From NCBI RefSeq assembly GCF_018256155.1, contig NZ_JAERLY010000003.1:177560-241559 (forward strand): a stretch of DNA of 64,000 nucleotides, read 5' to 3'. Shown in pieces: positions 52,413-61,188 of this stretch. The position numbers and the translations under genes were made by a program. This DNA comes from Gluconobacter sp. Dm-62. Lineage in GTDB: Bacteria; Pseudomonadota; Alphaproteobacteria; Acetobacterales; Acetobacteraceae. The notes below the pieces were generated by a model that did not search any database, was not told the origin of the DNA, and saw only the letters and a program-made list of their open reading frames with translations. Position 1 is the stretch's first letter, and each line of letters begins with the position of its first letter.

Positions 52413-55375
52413 CCTCTGTGTCCTCTGACCGTTCTTCCAGGCCCGTAAAATCCAGCGCGGCGTTTGCGGGCTTTGGCCGGGCTGTGAGCGATGAAGACCG
52501 CGCCCGCTGGCGAGATGCCATGAGCCGCAGGGCCCAGGAAGCGTTTTCCAGAGGGCAGGCTGCTCTTCAAAACGGCAACGCCAGTTTGGGCCTCTTCTGG
52601 CTTGAGCGCGCGGAACGGATGTCCCGGCATAATCCCAACCTGAAATGGTCAGTCGGATTGGCCTGTCTTTCTGTCGGACGGATTACGGACTGTCTGCTCC
52701 GTATGGAAACCCTGCGGCGGGATTTCGGCCTCCGGGAAGCCGCATTTCTTGAAGTGATCTGCCTGGTGCGGCTCCAGCGCATGGAAGAGGCTACAAGCCG
52801 GATGCAGGCTGCCCTTGCGCGCTTTCACGCAACACCGGAAACATATCGTCTGGCTGAGCAGATTGCAGCCGCTGCCGGGCTGCCCGGGTGGATGACCGCG
52901 TCCAATGCAGGCACTGTTTTTGTCGGGGCATCCTCCGGTCTGCCCCGGCTGTTTCTGGACGGGCAGGAAATCGCGCGCAGCACGACGCATGACGGTGTCT
53001 ATGGGCTTCCGAAAGGCTGGCGCGCGGCTCGCAAGCTGGAGGTCCGTGTTGGGAGACGGCATGTTCTGGGCAGTCCAATGGATCTTGCCGCTCTCACCCG
53101 ATGTGAATCCTTTGTTGAAGCAACCACCGATGGGTTGAAAGGCTGGATCTGGACCCCGGCCGAACCAGAACACACACCTCTGCTCACCCTGTGGGACGGC
53201 TCCTCTTTTCGCGTTGAGGCCTTTGCCGAGGACGTGGATAGTGACGTGCCGCTGGCGCGAAACCGGACATTTCACGTGCCTGCCACGCGCTGTCCGGAAG
53301 GCGACACAGGCCCTGTTGCTCTGTGGGACGAAAACGGGCGTCTTCTGACCGGAGCTCCGGTCGATCCCATGGTTGGAAGGCTGTTTTCAGGACGCGTTCG
53401 GGCGCTACCGGCACGATTGCGTCCCGTGAGGGTCAAAGCCGGAGACAGACGTCCGCATCATTCACGCATAAGCCCCGGCTGCGCGGTTGTTATCCCGGTC
53501 TATGCCGACCGCATCCGGACAATGGCCTGCCTCAGGACGGTACTGGCGACATGTCCGACGGATATTCCGGTAATTGTCGTGGATGATGCGACCCCTGAAC
53601 CGCTTCTGGCTCAGGCGCTCGATCAACTGGTGGAAGCGGGTCGTATTACCCTGATCCGCCATGAGCAGAACCGGGGTTTTCCGGTTTCCGCCAATGCCGG
53701 CATGCGCGCGGCAGAAGGCTTGGATATCCTGCTGCTCAACAGTGACACGCTTGTCCCTGCGGGGTGGGTTGAACGGTTGCGGGCCAGACTCGCTTTTTCG
53801 GATGTCGGCACGGTAACGCCGCTTTCAAATGACGCGACCATCCTGTCCTATCCGTCTACGCAAACGCCCAATCCGGTTCCGTCACTCGCAGAAATGCGGG
53901 CACTGGACCGTCTGTGCCGGGAGACTGCGGAGACGGGTATTCGTGACGAGATCGATCTGCCAACTGCCCATGGCTTCTGCATGGCGATCTCCGCAGATTG
54001 CCTGACAGAGATCGGCCTGTTCCGGGAAGACCTGTTTGCACAGGGCTATGGAGAGGAAAACGATTTCTGTCTCAGGGCTTCGGCAAGAGGCTTCCGGCAT
54101 CTGGCAGCATCGGAGCTTTTTGTGGCCCATGTGGGATCTGCGTCTTTCGGAACAGCGCGGAAGTCCCTTGGTGTGCGGAATCTGGAAATTCTCAATGCCA
54201 TGCATCCGGGTTACGATCTGCTTGTAAGGCGCTTCATTGATGCTGATCCGTTGCATGCGACCCGGCGCAGGCTGGATGCCGCAGCCCTGACCCGGCTGGC
54301 TGCAGGCAGGCCGGCCATTCTGATGGTCCAGCATGATGCTGGCGGCGGCGTCGGGCGTGTGGTGCGCGAACGCTCGGAGGCGCTCGAAGCTGACGGGGTT
54401 TTTGCACTTGCACTTCGTCCGCATGAGCGTGGATGCCAGCTAGAATACGCCCTGAACAGCAAGCGTTTTCCCAATCTCACATTCCGCCTTCCTGACGAGC
54501 TGCCCTTTCTGCTCGATCTGCTCAAAGGTCTTCGGGTGGATGCGGTGGAATGGCATCATCTGATCGGTCATGCGCCCTGCATCCGGACGCTACATGAGGC
54601 ACTTGGTGTTCCGTATGACGTCTTTATTCATGACCATGTCTGGTTCTGCCCGCGAATCTCGCTCTGTGACGGGGAGGGGCGTTACTGCGGCGAACCTGAC
54701 CCGGCGGGGTGTGAACTTTGTATTACACGCTGGGGAAGTTATCTTGGTGAAGACCTTTCGGTCTCCGAACTTCTGGTGCGCTCTGATCGGGAGCTGTCAG
54801 GTGCACGCCGCCTCATGGCGCCTTCGGACGACACGGTACGGCGGATCCGGAGGCATTTTCCTGGCCTGACAATCGATGCGGTCGCCCTAGAGAACGATGC
54901 TGCGCTTTGCGAAGCCATTCGCCCCGGCCGGCATGCAGCATATGGGCAGCCATTGCGGGTCTGCGTTGTGGGAGGGATCAGCCAGTGGAAGGGCTATGAT
55001 GTCCTGCTGGCTCTGGCGGCTGAAATCCAGACCCATCGCCTTCCGATCGAACTGTCACTGGTGGGGCACACACATGACGATGACGCCCTGATCTCACTGG
55101 GAGTCCGGGTCACGGGAGAATACCGGGAAGAAGAAGTTCTGACCCTGATCCGGCAGCAGCAGCCGGATGTCGGGCTGATTCCGTCCATTGCGCCTGAAAC
55201 ATGGTGTTATGCCCTGGGGCAGATCTGGCGCAGCGGTCTGGAGGCTGTCTGTTTTGATCTGGGCGCGCAGGGAGAGCGGGTGAGAAGAAGCATGACAGGG
55301 CTGGCAGTGCCCCTTGGGGCCCCGCCTTATCAGCTTGCGACGCTTCTGCTGCGGCGATGGGGTGCACCCGGGTGA
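52409..55375 (+). CDS. Large multidomain glycosyltransferase (TPR + GT2 + GT4-like)
   Basis: The product has 988 residues, with no membrane helix or signal. Residues 30-170 are helical TPR-like repeats. About 175-335 look like a beta-domain (LFLDGQEIARSTTHDGVYGLPKGWRA). About 355-600 form a GT2 domain: AVVIPVYADRIRTMACLRTVL, VVDDATPEP, LLLNSDTLVPAGWVERLRARL and GEENDFCLRASARGF. About 635-988 form a GT4-like domain: VQHDAGGGVGRVVRERSEAL, a Cys cluster HDHVWFCPRISLC...CGEPDPAGCELC, and CVVGGISQWKGYDVLLALAAE. Such enzymes glycosylate proteins or build glycans from nucleotide sugars. The start is uncertain. TTG 52409 overlaps the Sel1 stop; GTG 52418 is an alternative. Confidence 0.88.
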   Translation: MTSVSSDRSSRPVKSSAAFAGFGRAVSDEDRARWRDAMSRRAQEAFSRGQAALQNGNASLGLFWLERAERMSRHNPNLKWSVGLACLSVGRITDCLLRMETLRRDFGLREAAFLEVICLVRLQRMEEATSRMQAALARFHATPETYRLAEQIAAAAGLPGWMTASNAGTVFVGASSGLPRLFLDGQEIARSTTHDGVYGLPKGWRAARKLEVRVGRRHVLGSPMDLAALTRCESFVEATTDGLKGWIWTPAEPEHTPLLTLWDGSSFRVEAFAEDVDSDVPLARNRTFHVPATRCPEGDTGPVALWDENGRLLTGAPVDPMVGRLFSGRVRALPARLRPVRVKAGDRRPHHSRISPGCAVVIPVYADRIRTMACLRTVLATCPTDIPVIVVDDATPEPLLAQALDQLVEAGRITLIRHEQNRGFPVSANAGMRAAEGLDILLLNSDTLVPAGWVERLRARLAFSDVGTVTPLSNDATILSYPSTQTPNPVPSLAEMRALDRLCRETAETGIRDEIDLPTAHGFCMAISADCLTEIGLFREDLFAQGYGEENDFCLRASARGFRHLAASELFVAHVGSASFGTARKSLGVRNLEILNAMHPGYDLLVRRFIDADPLHATRRRLDAAALTRLAAGRPAILMVQHDAGGGVGRVVRERSEALEADGVFALALRPHERGCQLEYALNSKRFPNLTFRLPDELPFLLDLLKGLRVDAVEWHHLIGHAPCIRTLHEALGVPYDVFIHDHVWFCPRISLCDGEGRYCGEPDPAGCELCITRWGSYLGEDLSVSELLVRSDRELSGARRLMAPSDDTVRRIRRHFPGLTIDAVALENDAALCEAIRPGRHAAYGQPLRVCVVGGISQWKGYDVLLALAAEIQTHRLPIELSLVGHTHDDDALISLGVRVTGEYREEEVLTLIRQQQPDVGLIPSIAPETWCYALGQIWRSGLEAVCFDLGAQGERVRRSMTGLAVPLGAPPYQLATLLLRRWGAPG

Positions 55376-55542
55376 ATAGCGGTTTACCTTTTCCATTGAA
55401 AGAGGCCACTATTATGCGAAAACAGAAGCCTGTTTTAACACATCGTCGGGATGCCGCTCATAACTGTGATGACCACTCGTGACAGTTCATGAAACATGCC
55501 AGTATTATTGCCAGCAAGAACAGACGCAATTGGGAGTAGGGA

Positions 55543-56532
55543 ATGTCTAACGCCGCCGAAGCACCGCGACAGAACCGGGTCATCGACCTCAAGGCTGGTG
55601 CACATATGATGGTGCTGGATGCAGGGATTTTCTGTATTTTCCATGCTGCTGGTCAGGCTCCCGCTGGCCCGACCGGACTGCCGGGCGTCAGGATTTCCTG
55701 TGCGCCTGGGACGCCGCCGGGGATCGTGACGGTCAGCACGTTCGAGGAAGATGGCTGGATTGGCGGCTCCAACGGAGCTGCGCTGGTTCGGATCATGCGG
55801 GGACCAGCCGCTGTTCTGGTGACGACGTATCAGGAACCTGACAGCCCCCACGCCGCGCCGCGTCTTCAGGTTGCCCAGCTTGCAGGCCCTGTGACCACAG
55901 CGCCCGCCCAGTCCCCCGTTCCAGCGGCCGCGCCGGCACCTGCTCCGGCTTCAGCCGCAGCGGTCGAGGCGGCTGAAGCTGCAGTGGAGACTGCTGCAGA
56001 AAAGATTTCGAAAGATATCTCTGCTCATATCCAGCGTCGTGGCGACGTCACCACAGGGGTCGGACACTGGATGGGCGTTCCGGGAAGCCAGAGCTGGATT
56101 GAAGGCTTCAGCATCGCCCCCCAAACGGGCGTTCCTGCTTCGGACATCGAGTATCAGGCTGTTCTCGGCAAGGGCTGGCTCTCTCCCTGGGCTGAAGGCG
56201 GGCAGTATTGCGGCTCCCGTGGCATGGCACTCCCTATCCTGGGACTTCGCGTCCGGCTGAAAGGCGAGTCTGCGAAGACACACAAGGTGCGGCTGACGGC
56301 AACATTCACGGATGGGACGCGCCTTGGCCCTGTGGACGGCTCCGAGGCCCTTGAAGCAGAAAGCCTGGCTCCGCTGGAAGCTTTCCTGCTGGAAGTTGTC
56401 CCCGAGGGAGAGGAAACCCCGGTTTCCAAGCCTGCGTCGAAGCCCGCGGCAAAGCCCCGTGCGGCAAAGTCGTCTGAAACGCCTGCCAAGCCGCTTTCTC
56501 CCAGAAAGCGCAAATCCACCCCAGCCTCCTGA
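55543..56532 (+). CDS. Protein with hydrophobic-W-like domain and Ala/Pro/Lys-rich tail, function unknown
   Basis: The product has 329 residues, with no signal peptide. Residues 1-110 form a small domain (NRVIDLKAGAHMMVLDAGI), followed by an Ala/Pro-rich linker (about 115-160). The central domain contains WIEGFSIAPQTGVPASDIEY, GKGWLSPWAEGGQYCGSRGMA and LPILGLRVRL. This fits the 'GW..W...G...G..G....l..i.i.L' pattern of clostridial hydrophobic-W (ChW) repeats. The tail (about 285-329) repeats KPASKPAAKPRAAK and is strongly basic. A type I signal would sit at the C-terminus, and the unusual tail may serve that purpose (inference only). ATG 55543 lies after GGGAGTAGGGA. It follows the glycosyltransferase by 167 bp. 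Confidence 0.72.
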   Translation: MSNAAEAPRQNRVIDLKAGAHMMVLDAGIFCIFHAAGQAPAGPTGLPGVRISCAPGTPPGIVTVSTFEEDGWIGGSNGAALVRIMRGPAAVLVTTYQEPDSPHAAPRLQVAQLAGPVTTAPAQSPVPAAAPAPAPASAAAVEAAEAAVETAAEKISKDISAHIQRRGDVTTGVGHWMGVPGSQSWIEGFSIAPQTGVPASDIEYQAVLGKGWLSPWAEGGQYCGSRGMALPILGLRVRLKGESAKTHKVRLTATFTDGTRLGPVDGSEALEAESLAPLEAFLLEVVPEGEETPVSKPASKPAAKPRAAKSSETPAKPLSPRKRKSTPAS

Positions 56533-56540
56533 ATAAGTAA

Positions 56541-56573
56541 CTGGAGAAGGAGTTTTCCTTCTCCAGACTTTTT
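56541..56573 (+). terminator. Rho-independent terminator
   Basis: An 11-bp perfect stem (56541-56551 with 56556-56566), loop GTTT, is followed by ACTTTTTC. It lies eight bases after the stop at 56532. Confidence 0.95.
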
Positions 56574-56647
56574 CTGATTTTACCTGCCGTCCGCTGTCCT
56601 CTCCGTGCGCGAACAGGAAACCGCGGAGGCTTCCAGCCGCTCCGGAG

Positions 56648-57886
56648 ATGATGTTGCGCTACCTATTCGTTCACCAGAATTTTCCAGGACAGTTTCTGCA
56701 TTTTGTTCGCCATCTTCAGGAGCAGGGTCATGAAATTGTCTTCATCTCCGAAGCGAACAACAATCATATTCCCGGTGTCCGGCGTGCCATCTATCGCGTA
56801 CCGCGTCTGCCTTCGATGGACACCCACCGTAATCTGAGAGAATTCGAATACGGCCTTCTCCGCGCTGAAGCAGTCGCAACAGCGGCTCGGACGCTCAAGG
56901 GCCTTGGGTATGAGCCTGACATCATTGTCGGTCATCACGGATGGGGCGAACTGCTTAATCTGGGCGATGTGTTTCCGGAGTGCCCGATCCTCGGATATTT
57001 CGAGTTCTTTTATCATGCCGAACAGAATGACGTTGGTTTCGACCCTGAATTCCCGCCATCTCCGGAACTTGCCGCTGCCGTCAGGGTCAAGAACGCGATC
57101 AATCTGCAGGCGCTCTGCCTGACAAATGGATATGGCCAGAGCCCTACGCAATTCCAGCTCGGAACATATCCGGTCTGGGCGCAGGAGAAAATTTCCCTGC
57201 TGAGGGAAGGTGTCAATCTTGAGTTCTGCTGTCCGGAGCCGCAGGCCCGGCGGCGTAATCTCGTCATCAAGGACGTCAGGATTACACCCAAGCAGCCGCT
57301 CATTACCTATGTTGCCCGCGATCTCGAGCCATATCGCGGATTTCACGTCCTCATGCGGGCGCTTCCCCGCATCCTTTCCAAACGCAAGGATGCGCATGTC
57401 ATTATTGTTGGCGGAGACAAGGTCAGCTACGGAACACTGCCTCCAGACGGAGGGAGCTGGCGAGAGGTTATGCTGCGCGAAGTCGGGGACAGGCTCGATC
57501 TCGATCGGGTGCATTTCGTTGGCAAGATCGAATACGATGATTTTCGGGCTCTTCTGCGCCGGTCAGATGCCCATCTGTACCTGACCTACCCCTTCGTGGC
57601 GTCCTGGTCCCTGCGCGAAGCGATGGCAACGGGATGTCCGATTGTCGGAAGCGATACGGCCCCGGTCAGGGAATTCATTACGCATGATGTGACCGGTCTG
57701 CTGGTGCCGTTTCTGGACCCTGAAAAAATTGCCGAAACCACCCTGACGCTTCTGGGGGATCGTAAAATGGCGCGCCGTCTGGGGCAGGATGCCAGACGTT
57801 ACGCTGAGGCCGAGCTCTGTCTGAACGATTATCTGGAGCGCTATGACAATCTGGTCAGCCGGATTATCGAAACGTATCGCTCCTGA
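56648..57886 (+). CDS. GT4-family glycosyltransferase
   Basis: The product has 412 residues. The N-terminus YLFVHQNFPGQFLHFVRHLQEQGHEIVF is typical of the GT4 subgroup that begins 'FPGQF', and HHGWGELLNLGDVFPECPILGYFEFFYH follows. The C-terminal GT-B half holds PLITYVARDLEPYRGFHVLMRALP, IIVGGDKVSYG and the E-x7-E donor site region WSLREAMATGCPIVGSDTAPVREFI. It would use a nucleotide sugar and act on a lipid-linked glycan or protein. GGAG lies just ahead of the ATG pair at 56648/56651, so the second ATG may be used. It probably works with the larger transferase upstream. Confidence 0.92.
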   Translation: MMLRYLFVHQNFPGQFLHFVRHLQEQGHEIVFISEANNNHIPGVRRAIYRVPRLPSMDTHRNLREFEYGLLRAEAVATAARTLKGLGYEPDIIVGHHGWGELLNLGDVFPECPILGYFEFFYHAEQNDVGFDPEFPPSPELAAAVRVKNAINLQALCLTNGYGQSPTQFQLGTYPVWAQEKISLLREGVNLEFCCPEPQARRRNLVIKDVRITPKQPLITYVARDLEPYRGFHVLMRALPRILSKRKDAHVIIVGGDKVSYGTLPPDGGSWREVMLREVGDRLDLDRVHFVGKIEYDDFRALLRRSDAHLYLTYPFVASWSLREAMATGCPIVGSDTAPVREFITHDVTGLLVPFLDPEKIAETTLTLLGDRKMARRLGQDARRYAEAELCLNDYLERYDNLVSRIIETYRS

Positions 57887-57943
57887 AACGGGTTGGCCCT
57901 CACTTGAATGGGACTTTCCACAAGACCAGCAAGGAACACAGGG

Positions 57944-58372
57944 ATGGGTAGTGAAATAATGTCAGAACTTAAAACACTGCTGGGGCAGTGGATCTGCAAG
58001 AAGGATGCCTCTACCCATCCAGGCCTCCTCACAGACTCTGATATCCACAATATTGCTGTGGCCATACAGGAAGGGATTTCCGAGACGGTTTCTGCCGACG
58101 GGCATAGGGAATGGGGAAAGCTGAGAGATCTGACCAGAGGCTGGCTGGTCCAGCAGAAGCCTGGTACGGAGCCTGGGCCATTACAGACGCATGACTTCGA
58201 ACGGCTGGGATCGCTCGTTGTAACGGAGACTCCCGAGCCAACGCCGTCTCATGATGTTTCCGAAGCTCCTGCTACGGTGCCTGACACGGAAAATGTTCCT
58301 CCACTCCAGGTAGATGCCAAAAATGATGCGGCACTCTTCTTTGCCCGGGAACACCTGGAACGCTGCCTCTGA
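57944..58372 (+). CDS. Small acidic protein, function unknown
   Basis: The product has about 142 residues, with no signal or membrane helix. The N-terminal half is predicted helical (MSELKTLLGQWICKKDASTH, HNIAVAIQEGISETV). The C-terminal half has a Pro/Glu/Thr-rich stretch (VVTETPEPTPSHDVSEAP), and the end is LFFAREHLERCL. ATG 57944 is placed about nine bases after AAGGA; ATG 57908 and 57959 are alternatives. I do not recognise it. It is the last gene of the same-strand run that starts with the secretion transporter, and it ends at a hairpin. Confidence 0.62.
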   Translation: MGSEIMSELKTLLGQWICKKDASTHPGLLTDSDIHNIAVAIQEGISETVSADGHREWGKLRDLTRGWLVQQKPGTEPGPLQTHDFERLGSLVVTETPEPTPSHDVSEAPATVPDTENVPPLQVDAKNDAALFFAREHLERCL

Positions 58373-58379
58373 AATGCAC

Positions 58380-58408
58380 AACGCCCCGCAGAAGACCTGC
58401 GGGGCGTT
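58380..58408. terminator. Hairpin between convergent genes
   Basis: A 12-bp perfect stem (58380-58391 with 58397-58408, loop AAGAC) lies between convergent stops at 58372 and 58438. T-runs are absent on both sides, but the stem is very GC-rich. Confidence 0.7.
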
Positions 58409-58437
58409 GTATGACCTGTGTAGGTAAGAGCGGGTTA

Positions 58438-58977
58438 TTAGCCCCGGCTACCCTTGTGATCACCATCACGCATCTGGCCGGTTGGTTCCTGCACATGTGC
58501 TTCCAGGAACCAAAGATGCTTGTCGAGACCACGGGAAACCTCCGTGAAGACATCAGCCGTATCATCATCCCCGGCTTCGTCCGTCACCTTGATGGACTCA
58601 CGCATGTTGTTGGCAACCGTGGCGTAGCGGTCGATCAACGCGGCAATATGATCTGCAACGCGGTAGATATTGTTGGGATACGGGGTGCAGGCACTGTTTT
58701 TGGAGACGTCCTGCACAGTTCCCAAGGCCGTACCACCAAGCTGGACAGCGCGTTCTGCAACCGTATCTGAAAAACCATCGATGCTGGAGCGGAAGCCATC
58801 GAGCATTTCATGCACGCCGATGAACTGCGGTCCCTTGAGGTTCCAGTGGGCCTGCTTGGTGATGAGCGCCAGATCGATCAGATCGGAAAGTCGGGCGTTC
58901 AGTGTCTCGATGGAAACATTCTTGGTGTTGTCTGCAGTGTTGTTCTGCGTGACGTGGCGATCGGTTCTGGAAACCAT
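58438..58977 (-). CDS. dps: Dps-family DNA-binding ferritin-like protein
   Basis: This iron-storage and DNA-protection protein of 179 residues is dodecameric in known cases. The ferroxidase ligands are visible in ALITKQAHWNLKGPQFIGVHEMLDGFRSSIDGFSD (H, H-x-x-x-D and D/E at the usual spacing). The rest includes VADHIAALIDRYATVANNMRES and KHLWFLEAHVQEPTG. The N-terminus (VSRTDRHVTQNNTADNTKN) is polar, as in Dps tails. ATG 58977 has GGAG eight bases upstream. Dps oxidises Fe(II) with hydrogen peroxide, limiting Fenton damage. It is divergent from pstC. Confidence 0.94.
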   Translation of the reverse strand: MVSRTDRHVTQNNTADNTKNVSIETLNARLSDLIDLALITKQAHWNLKGPQFIGVHEMLDGFRSSIDGFSDTVAERAVQLGGTALGTVQDVSKNSACTPYPNNIYRVADHIAALIDRYATVANNMRESIKVTDEAGDDDTADVFTEVSRGLDKHLWFLEAHVQEPTGQMRDGDHKGSRG

Positions 58978-59338
58978 GAGGATACTCCTGATCATCGGCA
59001 TGCAACCCGAAGACGGAATTCAGGTCACTGAAATGTCTTGCTGCCCGCCTGTGATGCGGGGCTGTCACTCTCCCAAACGTGTTATTCGTGCCACGGTTCC
59101 TTTCTGAACCTTCATCATTTCCGACGCGTCCATGCTCTGGTCCGGAAGGACGCATCTGGCCTCTCTGATAAAGGATCAGGACGGCAGTTGACCGCCGTTC
59201 CGGGTGGGGATGACTTAAATCTTTCATCCAGTGTCGTTCCTGTTCCGGTTGTCCTTCCATGGCAGGACGGCTAATGCACTGATGTGGTGGCTGCGGCTGC
59301 CGGATAATGCCCGTTTTTCAAGTCAGAGCTTCTCACGC
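58978..59338. other. Divergent intergenic region, dps / pstC
   Basis: The 361 bases separate dps from pstC and must hold both promoters. A single CTGTCAC occurs near 59060, but no second Pho-box half follows at the required spacing. No pstS or small gene was seen. Confidence 0.55.
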
Positions 59339-60319
59339 ATGACCCTTGCCACAGCCACGCAGACCGAAAAGGCCCGCGACAAGGCCGGTGTTTCCCCGAA
59401 CGGAAGCCGCCGCAGCGGGCCTGACACCGCATTCCATCTTCTGGTAGCCGCTTCGGCGCTTCTGGTTCTGGTGGTGCTTGGCGGTCTCGTGGTCCTGATG
59501 GGCGTCGGTGGCAGTCAGGCTTTCCGCACGTTCGGACTCGGATTTGCCTTTCACGATGTATGGAACCCTGTTGCAGACCTGTACGGAGCCTGGGCGCCGC
59601 TGTTCGGGACGATCGTCAGTACGCTGATCGGCGTGGCCATTGCGCTCCCGCTGGCCTTCGGAACGGCGTTCTGGCTGACGGCGATGGCGCCCCCCCGGAT
59701 CGCAGCAATCGTTGGAACGGCCGTGCAGCTTCTGGCCGCGGTGCCGTCGATCATTTTCGGAATGTGGGGCTTTTTCACAATCGTCCCCTTCATGGCGCGA
59801 ACAGTTCAGCCTTTCCTCACCCATCATTTCAAACACGTCCCCGGCATCAGATTCATTATTCATGGCGCGCCGTTTGGAACGGGCCTTATGACGGCGGGGC
59901 TGGTACTCGCCGTGATGATCGCCCCTTTCATGACCGCCGTGATGCGCGACGTGTTTGCTGCCATGCCCAACATGCTGCGTGAGAGTGCCTACGGTCTTGG
60001 CGCCACGCGTTGGGACGTGATGTGGAAAGTCGTGGTGCCCTGGTCCCGCTCGGGCATGATTGGCGCGATCGTTCTCGGCATGGGGCGCGCACTGGGCGAG
60101 ACCATGGCCGTGACCTTTGTGATTGGTAACGTCACTGCTGTCGGCTGGTCGCTGTTTGCGCCGCGTAGCACGGTCGCGTCCCTGATCGCCCTTCAGTTTC
60201 CTGAAAGTCCGGCCGGCTCGCTGCGTCTGTCCGCGTTGCTGGCGCTGGGCTTTATCCTGATGCTGCTGTCCTTCGCCAGCCTTGCGCTTGCGCGGATGCT
60301 GCGGGGAGACACGAAATGA
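59339..60319 (+). CDS. pstC: Phosphate ABC transporter permease PstC
   Basis: This inner-membrane permease of 326 residues has about six or seven TM segments. It has the typical N-terminal segment (LVAASALLVLVVLGGLVVLM), GAWAPLFGTIVSTLIGVAIALPLAFGTAFWL and the EAA-type loop LRESAYGLGATRWDVMWKVVVPWSRSGM. It forms the channel with PstA. ATG 59339 has no strong Shine-Dalgarno site; the frame runs upstream to 59231 without homologous sequence. The stop overlaps the pstA start by four bases. The phosphate-binding protein PstS is missing next to it. Confidence 0.93.
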   Translation: MTLATATQTEKARDKAGVSPNGSRRSGPDTAFHLLVAASALLVLVVLGGLVVLMGVGGSQAFRTFGLGFAFHDVWNPVADLYGAWAPLFGTIVSTLIGVAIALPLAFGTAFWLTAMAPPRIAAIVGTAVQLLAAVPSIIFGMWGFFTIVPFMARTVQPFLTHHFKHVPGIRFIIHGAPFGTGLMTAGLVLAVMIAPFMTAVMRDVFAAMPNMLRESAYGLGATRWDVMWKVVVPWSRSGMIGAIVLGMGRALGETMAVTFVIGNVTAVGWSLFAPRSTVASLIALQFPESPAGSLRLSALLALGFILMLLSFASLALARMLRGDTK

Positions 60320-61188
60320 GCGATACAACCGTTCCCACAACCGGCTGGAAGCCCAATCCCCGCGCTGCCCGCCGTCGGAGTGCCGATCATGTGGCGACGG
60401 CGTTTGGCATGGTCATGGCGGGCATTCTTGTGCTGGTTCTGGCCTCGATTCTGTGGACGCTGCTCTCCAGAGGGCTCGCCGGTCTGTCGGCTGCCGCGAT
60501 CATGAAGCCCATGGGGCCCCCCGGTTCATCCTCGGGGCTTGCCAATGCGATTGTCGGCAGTCTGATCCAGACCTTCATCGCCCTGCTGATGGCGACGCCC
60601 CTTGGGCTGGGATGCGGCATCTATCTTTCGGAATACGGTGCGGAAACCAACAGGTTCGCGTCATGCGTCCGCTTCGTGTCTGACGTGCTGATGTCGGTCC
60701 CCTCCATTCTGGTGGGTCTGTTTGTTTATCAGGTCATGGTTGCTCCCTTTGGGCATTTTTCGGCACTGGCCGGTTCTGTTGCGCTCGCGATCCTGGCCGT
60801 GCCGATCATCGTCCGCACGACGGAGGACATGCTTCGGCTTGTCCCGACATCCATGCGCGAGGCAGGTGCGGCTCTGGGTGCGACGCGCTGGCGGGTGACG
60901 CTGTCGCTGTGTCTGCGCTCCGCCAAGACAGGCGTGCTGACGGGCATTCTGCTCGCCCTGGCGCGTGTAAGCGGTGAGACGGCACCGCTGCTGTTCACAT
61001 CGCTGGGCAATCAGAACTGGTCTTTCAGTCTCAACAAGCCGATGGCGAGCCTGCCGGTGACGATCTACCAGTATGCCGGCGCGTCCTATGAAGACTGGGT
61101 GCAGCTGGCCTGGGCCGGTGCGCTGCTGGTGACGATGGGTGTGCTGGCCATCAATATTGCCGTCCGCGTCTCGGCACGACGCGGATGA
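60316..61188 (+). CDS. pstA: Phosphate ABC transporter permease PstA
   Basis: This second permease subunit of 290 residues contains [61 protein letters not shown] and the EAA loop [28 protein letters not shown]. It ends with [28 protein letters not shown] at 60316-60319 couples it to pstC, and its stop overlaps the pstB start. Confidence 0.94.
   Translation: MSDTTVPTTGWKPNPRAARRRSADHVATAFGMVMAGILVLVLASILWTLLSRGLAGLSAAAIMKPMGPPGSSSGLANAIVGSLIQTFIALLMATPLGLGCGIYLSEYGAETNRFASCVRFVSDVLMSVPSILVGLFVYQVMVAPFGHFSALAGSVALAILAVPIIVRTTEDMLRLVPTSMREAGAALGATRWRVTLSLCLRSAKTGVLTGILLALARVSGETAPLLFTSLGNQNWSFSLNKPMASLPVTIYQYAGASYEDWVQLAWAGALLVTMGVLAINIAVRVSARRG

Noticed and set aside
59055-59100. Possible Pho box ahead of pstC
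   Set aside because: Only one CTGTCA half-site was found, without a second at 11-base spacing.
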